From positions 13,955,578-14,019,577 of the forward strand of contig JAGTTD010000025.1 in assembly GCA_018398585.1 (NCBI GenBank): a stretch of 64,000 nt of DNA, written 5' to 3'. This document shows positions 10,502-20,512 of this stretch, piece by piece. Source of the stretch: Simmondsia chinensis (taxonomy: Eukaryota > Streptophyta > Magnoliopsida > Caryophyllales > Simmondsiaceae). Within the stretch, counting starts at the first letter, position 1; each line of letters begins with the position of its first letter. The notes under the pieces are model-generated. The model had not been told where the DNA came from. It made no database searches and saw only the letters and a list, made by a program, of their open reading frames with translations. The position numbers and the translations under genes are program-made.

Positions 10502-11483
10502 AGAAATTTTATAAAGTTTAAATGTAACTTAAAATATTAAAAAATATATCTAGGTTTTTTGAAACCTCAACCACAACTTAGTACCTGATTGAAAAAATAA
10601 AAAATAAAAAATACTAAGTGCTTTTTAGTAAAAGAACCCAACAAAGTAACCATTTTAAATTTGTTAAAAAAAGTAACCATCTTAAGTTGGGGACGGCACA
10701 GCGGAACTGCAGGCACATCAATAAAAGCTTCTCTCAATAGTTACGTGTCATGTTGAAGTAAAATTCCATAATGGATCAACAGTTTGCAGTAAAGGGTTAA
10801 TCTGTTTGTTTTTTTTTTTCCTAGGACAAAGAAAAGTATTTGTTGGTTTGATAAATAATTAAAAGGTGCTTGTCAGGACCAGGACGTATAAATGTTTAGT
10901 TGGGGAGATAAATAATTCGTTGGTGCTTTAATTGAACAGTTATTATAATTGCAAGGTACCAGTACCAATTTAAATATATATCATATAAAAATATAAAAAT
11001 ATTTAATCTTATTCTTGTATTAAAGATTCATAACTTTATTATAACGACGACTTTATTCTATGATATATTTTATACTCTTTTTGTAGCTAATTCTTTATCC
11101 TCAGTTTTATTTGAATCTTATCTTCTACTTTCTATAATAACAGTCAATTTTACATAGTATCAGAATAATAAAATCTTGAAAGACTTTTCTTAGTTAAAGG
11201 GCAAGAAAAATCTATGTTCATGTCTAACTTATTGAGTGAAACTTCGTTTATCATAAAATTGCTCCATACCTTTGCCTCCCAACACCGTATGTTGTCTTCT
11301 TTATGTTCACTACCACAGTGGTCGCGCCTTTGCTTGTGTTATCAACCAAGTTGCAACACCTAATTTTCCATGTACATTTGTCCACTTGAGCCTGCTGGAG
11401 CATCAGCTCCATAACCCTACTATTGTCGCTAAGAGACCAGCATCAGCCTCCTTCATTAATTCCTTAAACTTTAATATTTCACT
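10502..11483. other. AT-rich stretch without recognised features
   Basis: Low-complexity intergenic DNA with no gene, clear repeat family or RNA gene that I can recognise. Confidence 0.4.
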
Positions 11484-11489
11484 AATATA

Positions 11490-11531
<42 letters not shown>

Positions 11532-11540
11532 CGCGCGCAT
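11484..11540. repeat. Compound (AT)n-(GC)n microsatellite
   Basis: About 40 bp of alternating TA is followed directly by GCGCGCGCGCGC; alternating purine-pyrimidine throughout. Confidence 0.9.
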
Positions 11541-11544
11541 ATTG

Positions 11545-12215
11545 GTGTACATTTAATGTTTGAATTTGAGATAATGTGCTTCAATTTTGTTAATCTTGTT
11601 CAATTACTTATATCCCACATGGAAAAATCTAAGGGTAGGTAAGCTACTTTATATACTCCGTTTTCCTTTCTCTTGGTAAATTCTTGTGAGCCTCGAGTGA
11701 CCTTAGTAGGCCACACGCATACGCACTTGTGTGCTGCCTTAGCTCGAGGCCTTGTTTGTTGTTTTCACTTTGAGCTTGAAGTGCGTCACTTGACTGATTC
11801 AACCACTCACACCTATCACATCTTTTTCCTTTTTTATTTGATGCGTATTTTTAGCTACTCTACGTCCTCCACATTCCATAACCAAAGCCAGATTTCTCGT
11901 TGACCTCAACTTAATTGGTAGAATTTATCCTATAAATTCAGTGCATTGGAGGTCATTTGTACACACTGAAACTCGTACCCCTTCTTCCATGTCGATACTT
12001 CTCCTATGTGTTCTTCTATACTCTATTTACTGAGTAAGTTGGAGCGTACTCCAACCCATCACCCGAGATTACACTCCTATGCTGGGTGCCGTGTTAACCT
12101 TGGATCAGGGTGCCTGAAAATCCCGTATATACCATATCAGTGGCATAAATGACATAGAGCAGTGATAAACTTCATGGTGCGGCGACTTTCTTTGGTTCAA
12201 TCCACTTCCCTAAAT
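11545..12215 (+). repeat. Dispersed LTR-like repeat A, copy 1
   Basis: Starts TGTTTGAATTTGAG and carries the family's ordered blocks: CAATTTTGTTAATC, ATCCCACATGGAAAAA, TTTATATACTCC, CTTGGTAAATTCTTGTGAGCC, then GAGTAAGTTGGAGCGTACTC, GGGTGCCGTGTTAACC and CATAAATGACATAGAGCAGT. Other copies lie at 13518, 19859, 44412 and 45222 (+) and 33765 (-). TG-initial start and a TATATA box suggest solo LTRs, but I found neither primer site nor target duplication. Confidence 0.5.
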
Positions 12216-12675
12216 TGATTTCTTTCAGTTGTTTAATCACCTTGTCTTGAGTCCATTTGCTTAAATTTGAGGTTTGTAATGTTCAGTTTGAGGCCTTCTT
12301 GTTGAAGTCCCAATCTAACTCGGTTTAAGTTTGCCCTACCTTCATCTCGAGTTAGCTTGTAGTATCTCGATGTCGCCCTTTGATTATCCATGTGAGCTAT
12401 TTTCCAACATATTATACTTTTTGATTATATTAAGTAATTTAAAATTATAAATTTTTTTTATCCAAATTTATGTATATTTAGTGTATACACCATTGAATTA
12501 CTTGCTCGCAACAGTGCCCCGGTTTCCCAACCAAAGTAGCATTTAGTGTCTCAGTTTAATTGGGTAGGTAGTCAGCCAGCGGCGCCTACAAGCCATGGGC
12601 CCAATTCGACTGGGAATGTTCAACTAAGGTGGAATGAGAGAGCCCTTAGGGTTCATCTCAGGTTATTAACGCGAA

Positions 12676-12860
12676 ATTTTTTTTTTAAATTAACAAGGAA
12701 TCCAGTTATCCAATAAACCTCAGCCCATGCGGCAACTCATACACAATAGGAGCTAGTTAAATCAAGGATTCATCAACAAGAATTCAATGATGAAGTCGAA
12801 CTCCAAACCTCTTAGTCTAAAACAATGCTCTATCCCCTCACTTACTTCCAACCACTAAGG
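12676..12860 (-). mobile_element. Possible tRNA-derived SINE
   Basis: On the minus strand a tRNA-like head carries GGATAGAGCATTG and a B-box-like GGAGTTCGACTTC. An unrelated body and an A-rich end (AAAAAAAAAA near 12677) follow. The A box is weak and I found no target duplication, so this is a tentative call. Confidence 0.35.
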
Positions 12861-13517
12861 AAAGGCTCATGTGGTTTACGTGAAACTATATTTATTAGTG
12901 ATAAGTTATTATGCAATTATATTATAATTTAAAACTTTCTTCTTTTTTTTTTTTTTAGCACATACAATTTAAAACTTTCAATTGATCAATTATTTTTAAC
13001 CAAAAATATAAATATTTTTAGCATTTAGTTCTAAAGTTTCATGTTTTATGCACCTAAGTTATTAAATAGTAGAAATTTAAAATTTATTTGTTCACTAGTT
13101 TTCAATGACAATGTTTCTGTTTCTCAAATATTTTTTCATACTTTTTTGTGCTTAATTTTTGGTTTTAATTTTAAGCTCCCTTAAAATTCATGTACAAAGT
13201 ATGTGGTTTTTTAATAAATAAGAAAATTTTTGATGAACGATACTTCATTGTTAAAATTTAGATTACAACGACTTTGTAAGAAATATAAAAATTTGATTTT
13301 TACATAAAACTACCTTCAAATGATGTAATTTTTCATTTAACCAACACAACTTTTTAATTTTTTAGAAAACCACCTTCAAATGTACCAAATTTTTAATCAA
13401 CCACCTTAAATCAAGTTTTTAACTATCCATTAAATATTACTTGACTTTCACGTAGATTTTAGCTCTTTCTTATTTTTTTACTGCACATGAAGCAGAAATC
13501 GAAACTAGTCACGCTTG
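12861..13517. other. AT-rich stretch with a short dispersed repeat
   Basis: No gene. 13285-13445 (AAAACTACCTTCAAATG, GAAAACCACCTTCAAATG, CAACCACCTTAAATC) recurs at 35340-35470, and in the opposite sense at 16580-16685 and 44915-45010. It is probably an old non-autonomous DNA element. Confidence 0.4.
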
Positions 13518-14365
13518 TTGGAATCTAAAATGGTTACTTCAATTTTGTGTTAAACCTATATAAATATCTCAATCCCACATAGAAACACCAGAAGTGAGAA
13601 AGCCACTTTTTATACCCCTTACCTTTCACTTGGTAAAGTCTTGTAGGCCTAAAGTAGGCATAGTGGGCAGCACATGCGCGCACGCCATGGCCTTCCGTGC
13701 CAGGCCAGGTGTCGCTGTGCGGCGTGGTGCGGACTTATTCCAACCCATAATTTTATTGCGACGACCATCGCATTTTTAATTATCGAGATCAAACACGAGA
13801 CTATTTGTTATTGGGATGAGCTCGAGGCCGTAAGCTCGAAAGTTGTCATTCCCAATGAACCTCGGGTGTGCTATCTTGAGGTGTTGCAAGCTACTCTGGA
13901 TTCGACCTTAAAGCTACAAGCTCAAGCTTGATATACGCGTCTTGACCGTGAACGCCCACTCTTTTCATAAATGTTACTTCAATAACTGAGGCTGGATTTT
14001 ATCCTCCTCCATATTCGTCCACTCTCTTTATTGACGATTGATTTTCCACTCACTCTCCACAACCGACGGTTGCTTGGACAGAAAAATTTTTGGCTATAAT
14101 AACAGTGCCTTAGAGCTTTGATTGACACATAGAAAACACACAAAATTCTCCATTTCCTAACTTTCTATCAAAGTCGATTTTTTCGTCTCTATTATTGAGC
14201 AATTTGAAGCGTGCTCCAATCAATCTCCCCAGAGTACACTATCGAGATAGGCGCCGTATTAATCCTAGGATTTAGAGTGCCATTAGACCCGTTGTACCTG
14301 TATAGGTGCATAAATGACTCAGGGCGACAAAATTCTTCACAACACGGCTTTTTATGTTTAATCTT
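13518..14365 (+). repeat. Dispersed LTR-like repeat A, copy 2
   Basis: Begins TGTTGGAATCTAAAATGG and shows the same block order as copy 1, with ATCCCACATAGAAACACC, TTTTTATACCCC, CTTGGTAAAGTCTTG, GAGCAATTTGAAGCGTGC, GGCGCCGTATTAATCC and CATAAATGACTCAGGGCG. Short open frames in its GC-richer centre (13594-13931) have no protein resemblance. Confidence 0.5.
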
Positions 14366-14684
14366 TACTTTATGCTTTACTTAATTCCTGTTTGTTTTTC
14401 TATTTGTTTTGTAGTCCTCGAGCTCCTATTTTGAGAAGTAACTATTAATCCAATAATATTTTCCTATGTTTGGTTTGGTGGTAATATGATTTTTTTATTT
14501 TTTAATATTTTGAACATTTATTTCGTCAAGCCAAATATTTTTAATGACATATTTTATAATAATTTTTTAAATTAATTAATAAATTAAATTTGATATAGTT
14601 TTTAATACATAAAATAGAATAATAACAATTTTTGGGGGGAAAAGGGTCTTCGTCATGCAACCCCCCCGAACTATGAAGAAGGGT

Positions 14685-15282
14685 GCACATCAGTCCAGGA
14701 TTGTATTAAAACTGAATGAACCAGATTGGACAGAAGGCCAAAATACATCAAATCATGAGACTGAGGATCAAACCAATTAAAACTGGGTCAGTCAAGTCTA
14801 GGACTGGTTTCAAGCCGAACCAATTTGGACTGATTTTTTATCTAGCAAGTGCAACTATAGAAAAAGAAAAAGATTGTTTCCGTACAAAAGTAAAAAATTA
14901 AAAAATAACAATAATGACATAATTTGCACAATTACATAATTTAAATATAATTATACGGGATATTTATAAAATCTTTAAATAGTAAACAAATATATTTAAT
15001 TTTCCAAGATTTAAATATTTTTAGCTACATATAGTACATATTAATTACACATTAAAATTATATATACTTGAAATATTTAATACGAAATTAATGTTGATCG
15101 GGCTTTGGTCTAGTCTTCGGGTTTTCTAGTCTGGGACCAAACCGGACCAAAGATCAATTAGGTCCATGTACTAGGAAAGAAAACTGGACCGGTACATGGG
15201 TGGTTGAGTCCGGTCCTCCACTAAAATTGCTGGTTTTGGTCGAAAAATCGGTTCGGAACGTTCACCTCTAATCATGAAAACC
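14685..15282. mobile_element. hAT-like non-autonomous element (MITE)
   Basis: Left end AGGGTGCACATCAGTCC and right end GGAACGTTCACCTCTA are imperfect inverted repeats. The interior has GGTCCGGT/ACCGGACC-rich ends with an AT-rich centre, as in many plant hAT MITEs. Flanks ACTATGAA and ATCATGAA agree at 6 of 8 positions, compatible with an 8-bp duplication. No transposase. Confidence 0.45.
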
Positions 15283-15640
15283 TAACCACGGAAAGGAATG
15301 AAATCTCCCTTAAAATTAAAGCCTATAAAACCTAATAATTGTTCAAAATGTACTATTTTCATAATATTTTTAAGCAAACAATAGATTTAGGACCATTACT
15401 AGGTTTTATTACTAAATACTTTTTAAACATTTAAATTTATAATATTTTTATAATTATAATAAATAATAAATTAAATTAAATTTTTATTAAATTTTGTTTT
15501 GGTTTTTCCCCAAACGGCAAGCGCTAATATAGATATATATAGAAGAAACCACCAATGCAAACCCACCACCACATAGAATGGCCACACAAAACAACCAAAA
15601 AAAAGGACCAACCACAACTAAAACACCTCAAAAACAACCA
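15283..15640. other. AT-rich stretch, nothing recognised
   Basis: No coding, RNA or repeat signal that I can support. Confidence 0.4.
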
Positions 15641-15683
15641 AAGACACACTCACTCATCGATCAAACAAGAAATTAAAACGACA

Positions 15684-16300
15684 CTAGATAATAGAAATAA
15701 TCAAATCAGCAATAAAATCTTCACTCCTCTTCAGACCTTGGAAGATTCTTCGAATCCTCCCCGTCAAGATACTATAAATAGCCACAGCCACAGCAATCCT
15801 CTTAACCGCACTATAGTTCTTCCGATTCCTAACACGACACCCCATCCAATGCAGAATGTCCTGAAGGTGACACAACTTAGCAAGCTCAAATGTCTCCGCC
15901 ACACGCATCCAAACAAGAGACGAGAAACAACAATCAAAGAAGTGATGATCAAGATCCTCACCTTCAACTTCACAAAGATAACACCGGCTTGGAAAAGAGA
16001 AACCCATCTTCCTCAAACGTTCATGAGTAACCAAGCCACTAGATAACGTCCTCCATAAGCAAAATGCAAGGCAAGGAAGCGCAAACCTCCATATAGAATG
16101 TTTCCAATGCCAAGAAGCCCCTTTGTCCCGAAGCCTATCATACTTTGCTCTAACATTGAAAACATTAGCAGAAACACAATCATTCAAGCCGGAAGCATCC
16201 TGAGAGTCATCACCAAACAACTGAAGCCACGTATCACGACACTTAAGCAGATACTTTCAAAAAGCTGAGTCATGGATGCCACTTTGAACTTTTCATATAT
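15684..16300 (-). pseudogene. L1-type LINE ORF2 C-terminal fragment (zf-RVT)
   Basis: A 178-codon minus-strand open frame (16220 to 15684) contains LPCLAFCLWRTLSSGLVTHERLRKMGF, then CYLCEVEGEDLDHHFFDCCFSSLVW. This is the C-x2-C...H...C zf-RVT zinc-binding domain that closes plant L1 ORF2. A basic tail (VRNRKNYSAVKRIAVA) follows. The frame can be extended upstream to about 16300 (KCRDTWLQLFGDD). RT and endonuclease are missing, so this is a 5'-truncated copy. A plus-strand open frame over the same bases (15555-16046) is the antisense shadow. Confidence 0.7.
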
Positions 16301-16684
16301 TCAAACTTAAGCAGAGACTTTGGTTCCTCAAAGTTGAATGGAGTAAAAATTTTACCCTTCCCTTGTGGATGGATGTTGCACTAAGGAGGGGTGGTGCAAA
16401 ACTTTTAACCCCATATGGGGAAAAAGGTTTTAATGGTGCAACTTTTAATAATGAATCAAAGGAGTGCAAAGGAGTGTATTATTTACTCCATTAACCATTA
16501 CCCCTTTTTCACCCCAAACCAAACATGTGGAGCCCCTAAAATTTATATAAAAACCACTAGCCGGTAACAACAAATAACTTTATGATTCATAGTGGTTGAT
16601 TGAAATTTGTTAGACTTTTGGATATGGTTTTTTGAAAAATAAAAAGGTTATGGTGGTTAAGTGAAAAATTATAACTTTTTAAGG
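16301..16684. other. Non-coding stretch with MITE-like repeat
   Basis: 16580-16685 (ATAGTGGTTGATTG, TATGGTGGTTAAGTG) is the reverse sense of the repeat at 13285-13445. The remainder shows nothing. Confidence 0.4.
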
Positions 16685-16980
16685 CAACAACAACAGGCCC
16701 TGTGCCTCAAAGGCTCTTGCGTAAGCAGGGTCTGGGAGGGTTAGGATGTACGCAGCCTTACCCCATCAGGGTGATATCCTTACGAGAGGCTATTTCCGAG
16801 GACTCCCAACCTGAAAGGCATAAAGAGCATGGAAAGCATAGAAAGCATAGAGAGTATTAGAAGCAAGGAAGCATGTAATTATTGAAGCATAGACGCAAGA
16901 GCAAAAGGCAGAAAGCAAACAAGCATTTCGAGAAAATATCCTACACACTACCCAATGCAAGTGTATAGAAAGAATAGAGA
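16685..16980 (-). mobile_element. RTE-type LINE 3' end fragment
   Basis: On the minus strand, TCCTCGGAAATAGCCTCTC, AAGGCTGCGTACATCC, CCCAGACCCTGCTTACGC and GGCACAGGGCCTGTTGTTGT match the 3' end of the LINE at 43620-43768, including the (TTG)n tail. It is a strongly 5'-truncated copy. GCATAGAAAGCATAGAGAG short repeats at 16830-16860 lie in its 3' UTR. Confidence 0.75.
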
Positions 16981-16984
16981 GTAT

Positions 16985-18003
16985 GGACTTTAGAGATAAT
17001 TTAAATCTTGCTCTAAATGGGTTAAATTAATTACCATCTCATGATAAATTTAATTACTATTTAATGAGACTTAATTCTACTAAATAAATCCCACAACACT
17101 CAAGACTAACCATTTATTCAATAATTCCCAAATAGACTATGTTGGTGACTACAAGCCTTCCACTAGATATCCATAATAAATAATAAATATAACTACTAAT
17201 ATTATCCTTCTCACAGCTTCTCTATAAGTTACCGACTCGCCCTTTACTGAATAATTTAGTTATACTTTAACATATTCATAGTATAAATTCCAAATGTCAA
17301 ACACTTGGAATACTATGGCCAAAAATTCTGAATCATTCGAACACTTACAAATCAACTAAGGGACATCTGTATCTCACATGAGATTGTAGATTTCGTATTG
17401 AATACCTGATCCTTGTCACACTTAACGCCGCTAGCCAGTGTACGTGGGAATTCAGTTATTTGTCTAGACCTCACTTATAGTACACCAAAACAACTAACGT
17501 TCCATGCACAAGTACAAAATAGCCTCAGGATTTAGAATCGTTGTTCAAACAATACAACATGAATCACTGACTCTGATAGTAGTCTAGAAACTAGCAATTA
17601 ACATGGTCCTACTCAGTGTATCAATCTTATTAAACACAACAACATAACACTTTTGGATCACTATCTACATGACTAAGACAAGTCATCTAAAGTGTCACAT
17701 TATAGTCTTAGCACATACAAGTGGTCCAAACTTGTCTTTGACTACGAGTTTTTCAAACAACAATCCATACCAATTGTTCCAAGTCTATCTATGGGTTAAT
17801 CTCATAAACTATTTAGAACAAGCATGTAAATTGTAGTCTGAAGACTACACCGTCTCATGGATGTTACCAAAAAGAAAATCACATACAGTATAAATGCTCG
17901 CTTAAACAAATTTAACAAGGAAATGACTAAAATTTTATTTTTATTTTTTAATAAAATAATATTACAAAATAAATTTGAGTTTTAGAACACTATTCCTAAA
18001 CAG
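16985..18003 (-). repeat. Copia LTR family B, partial copy B1
   Basis: Collinear with the first about 1.0 kb of LTR family B (49350, 55495, 46280 and 20513 copies): the minus-strand start reads TTTAGGAATAGTGTTC at 18003 and runs leftwards to TTTAGAGCAAGATTTAAATT near 17000. It lacks the downstream R/U5-like half. Its outer edge lies about 170 bp upstream of the KCS TATA box, and it is oriented away from the gene. Confidence 0.75.
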
Positions 18004-18174
18004 GAAAAAGGCCAACGCATAAGAGATACAGCCAGGACCCTATCAAACGACATAAACTTGGGTGGGTGCGCCTTTAATGCACCCAATTGCATAAACTTGT
18101 CTTCCAAACACTCGGAGTGACTGATGTTGAAGTTCAACCAAACCAGGCAACTTTTACTAAAGATGCTTTACTCT

Positions 18175-18180
18175 TATAAA
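18175..18180 (+). promoter_or_regulatory. TATA box of the KCS gene
   Basis: TATAAA lies 99 bp before the start codon, in CTCTTATAAAGAGGC. This would place transcription start near 18205-18212 and give a 5' UTR of about 70 nt. Confidence 0.6.
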
Positions 18181-18278
18181 GAGGCTCTCTTTGAGAGGCA
18201 TACACATACACACAGAGCTTCCAACCAGAACAAATCAGAGAAGCTGCCAAAGGTTTTCACTATCGGTATCTCTCTCTG

Positions 18279-19655
18279 ATGGAATTGCTCACAGCAATTT
18301 ACCTGTTTCCTTTCTTGTACATTACTTTCCTTTTATGCAAGAGTGCAATTGAAAAAAGAGACAAATGCTGCTACATGCTTCATTATGAGTGCTTCAGGCC
18401 CGCAGAGGATAGAAGGCTGGACACACAAAAGTGTGCCAGTTTGATACTACGGAACAAAAGGCTTGGCCTTGACCAGTACAGATACCTCCTGAAAACCATT
18501 ATCAGCTCCGGCATTGGGGAGGGCACTTACTGCCCCAAAAACGTCATCGAAGGCCGAGAAGATTCCCCTACGCTGGCCGATGCCCTATTGGAGATGGATG
18601 AGATCATGTTCACGACACTCGATAAGCTCTTCGAGAGGTTCGGGCTCTCGCCATCTCTAATCGACATCCTAGTAGTCAATGTCTCCCTGTTGTCCACTCC
18701 CCCGTCCCTAGCTGCCCGCGTTATCAACCGATACAAGATGAGGGAGGACATCAAGGTCTACAACATAGCTGGAATGGGCTGCAGCGCCAGTATCATCGGC
18801 ATTGACGTCATCCGCCAACTGTTCAAGGTTCACAAGGACATGTATGCCATCCTTGTCAGCACCGAATCGATGGGATCAAACTGGTATTGTGGCAAAGATC
18901 GATCCTTTATGCTCTCTAACTGCCTATTCCGAATTGGGGGCTGCTCGATGCTCTTCACAAACAGAAGGGGCCTCAAGCACCGTGCACTGATCAAGCTCAA
19001 CTGCATGCTGAGAACCCACCTTGGTGCTAATGAAATGGCATACAAGTGCTGTTACCAAAAGGAAGACGATGAAGGCTACCAAGGTTTTTGTCTCACTAAG
19101 GATCTTCCTAAAGCTGCTGCTCAAGCTTTCACTGAGAATCTCAAAGTGCTAGTCCCTAGAATTCTACCAATAAGGGAGATCATAAGGTACCTCGTGCTGT
19201 CTCGCAGCTGGGGGAGACTCAAAAACCTTGAACTTGAACAGGTGGGAACAGGGTTGAATTTCAAGTCTGGAATCCAACACTTCTGCATACACCCAGGTGG
19301 GCGGGCGGTCATTGACGGCGTTGGCATTGGTTTACGGCTCAGCGATTACGATCTAGAGCCAGCTAGAATGGCACTCCACCGATGGGGAAACACCTCCGCT
19401 GCTGGCTTCTGGTATGTCCTGGGTTACATGGAGGCGAAGAAGAGGCTCAAGAAAGGCGATAAGATTCTGATGATCAGTTTCGGGGCGGGCTTCAAGTGTA
19501 ACAACTGCCTGTGGGAGGTGATGAGAGATATGGAGGACAGGAATGTATGGGACGACTGCATTGACAACTACCCTCCAAAAACCATGGTGAGCCCTTTCAT
19601 GGAGAAGTATGGCTGGATCTATGATGAAACTCTCAATTTCGTTAGATTGGACTAG
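18279..19655 (+). CDS. KCS12-like: 3-ketoacyl-CoA synthase, KCS12-like
   Basis: An intact intronless 458-residue protein. KCS enzymes catalyse the condensing first step of fatty-acid elongation at the ER (acyl-CoA plus malonyl-CoA), supplying very-long-chain fatty acids for waxes, suberin and lipids. One N-terminal hydrophobic segment (residues 3-20) is followed by the FAE1/CUT1-type domain. Catalytic residues are all present: Cys168 in NIAGMGCSA, His338 in HFCIHPGGRAVID and Asn371 in HRWGNTS. Their spacing equals that of FAE1 within two residues. Also visible are NWYCGKDRS, SNCLFRIGG and ISFGAGFKCNNC. The single membrane segment, the CYMLHYEC start and the PARMALHRWGNTSA stretch resemble Arabidopsis KCS12 best, judged from memory. 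HPGG replaces the commoner HAGG. ATG 18279 is the first in frame after the TATA box. GC content is clearly above the surroundings. Confidence 0.93.
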   Translation: MELLTAIYLFPFLYITFLLCKSAIEKRDKCCYMLHYECFRPAEDRRLDTQKCASLILRNKRLGLDQYRYLLKTIISSGIGEGTYCPKNVIEGREDSPTLADALLEMDEIMFTTLDKLFERFGLSPSLIDILVVNVSLLSTPPSLAARVINRYKMREDIKVYNIAGMGCSASIIGIDVIRQLFKVHKDMYAILVSTESMGSNWYCGKDRSFMLSNCLFRIGGCSMLFTNRRGLKHRALIKLNCMLRTHLGANEMAYKCCYQKEDDEGYQGFCLTKDLPKAAAQAFTENLKVLVPRILPIREIIRYLVLSRSWGRLKNLELEQVGTGLNFKSGIQHFCIHPGGRAVIDGVGIGLRLSDYDLEPARMALHRWGNTSAAGFWYVLGYMEAKKRLKKGDKILMISFGAGFKCNNCLWEVMRDMEDRNVWDDCIDNYPPKTMVSPFMEKYGWIYDETLNFVRLD

Positions 19656-19828
19656 AAAACTGGAGTCCTATTCTTATATCCTGAATTCATAATTCTTAGA
19701 AGCAATCTTGTGTATCATTATTACAAGATGTAAACATAATTTTGAATTTAGGTTACCCATATCTGTGCTTCCAATACACATCCTTGTAATTCTAGCATTA
19801 ATGTTATTCACTCGAAATCAGGGAAATC

Positions 19829-19834
19829 AATAAA
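19829..19834 (+). terminator. Poly(A) signal of the KCS gene
   Basis: AATAAA lies 174 bp after the stop codon, with T-rich DNA upstream. Repeat A begins 25 bp further on, so the 3' end of the transcript may fall in or next to that repeat. Confidence 0.6.
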
Positions 19835-19858
19835 GAATCTACTTATCAAGCCCCCAAA

Positions 19859-20221
19859 TGTTGGAATTTAGGGGTTGGTGTTGTTTTAATTTTGTTTATC
19901 TAGTACGAACGCATTTATCTTAAATAGAAAATTTAAAGATGGAAAAAACTACTTTATATACCCCTTTTATTATGACTTGGTAAAAGTCATATATGCACAA
20001 AGTGGCCATCATGGGACACATGAAGACCCGTAACCCATGCCCCGCCAGGCCGGTCCGGGCTGGAGCAGCTCGGTGGGGACTTTTGCAAAACCAAACATTT
20101 ATTTAATGGTCATTATATCTTTTGTCATTGCGATAAAGTTGAAATCCATTCTAAGTGAAGCTTGAACTCCAGTTACTCATTCTTGGTAGAACTCGAGGCT
20201 GCAAGCTCGAGCTCAAGAGAT
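19859..20221 (+). repeat. Dispersed LTR-like repeat A, copy 3 (partial)
   Basis: Starts TGTTGGAATTTAGGGG and shows CTTTATATACCCC, ACTTGGTAAAAGTC and a GC-rich GCCCCGCCAGGCC block. It is cut by the Tat-like LTR at about 20222. Confidence 0.5.
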
Positions 20222-20512
20222 GTGTGTTTGCTCTATTTTGTTTCATGTTCTGTGTGTGTGGTCGTCGTAAATGTGAAAATTAATTAAACGATCAAAAGGG
20301 ACTCGCCGCGACTAGGGAGTGAGTCCAATTACGAGCCTCATGTCTTTGACCTCAACCACTCACCATTTTCGGAGAAAAGATTGTGATATGCTGGTGTGTC
20401 TGACTTCAGTTATACCGTGAGTTCTGCTTGTGCTTCAATTAAGAAAATTTTGTTAAATATTTTTGTGGAGATATGAACCTAACTCATGTGGCAGTTACAA
20501 TGACACAGTAGG
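20222..20512 (-). repeat. Tat-like gypsy LTR family C, partial (3' LTR)
   Basis: Matches the start of the LTRs at 26232 and 28882: TGTGTTTGCTCTATTTTG, AAAGGGACTCGCCGCGACTAGGGAGT, CCTCAACCACTCACC and GTGAGTTCTGCTTGTGCTTC. It sits on the 3' side (minus sense) of the gag region 22690-26225 and is cut at 20512 by the copia LTR. Confidence 0.65.

Noticed and set aside
15555..16046. 163-codon plus-strand open frame
   Set aside because: Antisense of a LINE ORF2 fragment with a recognisable zf-RVT domain on the minus strand.
18527..19327. Open frames overlapping KCS on the opposite strand and in another plus frame
   Set aside because: Shadows of the GC-richer KCS coding sequence.
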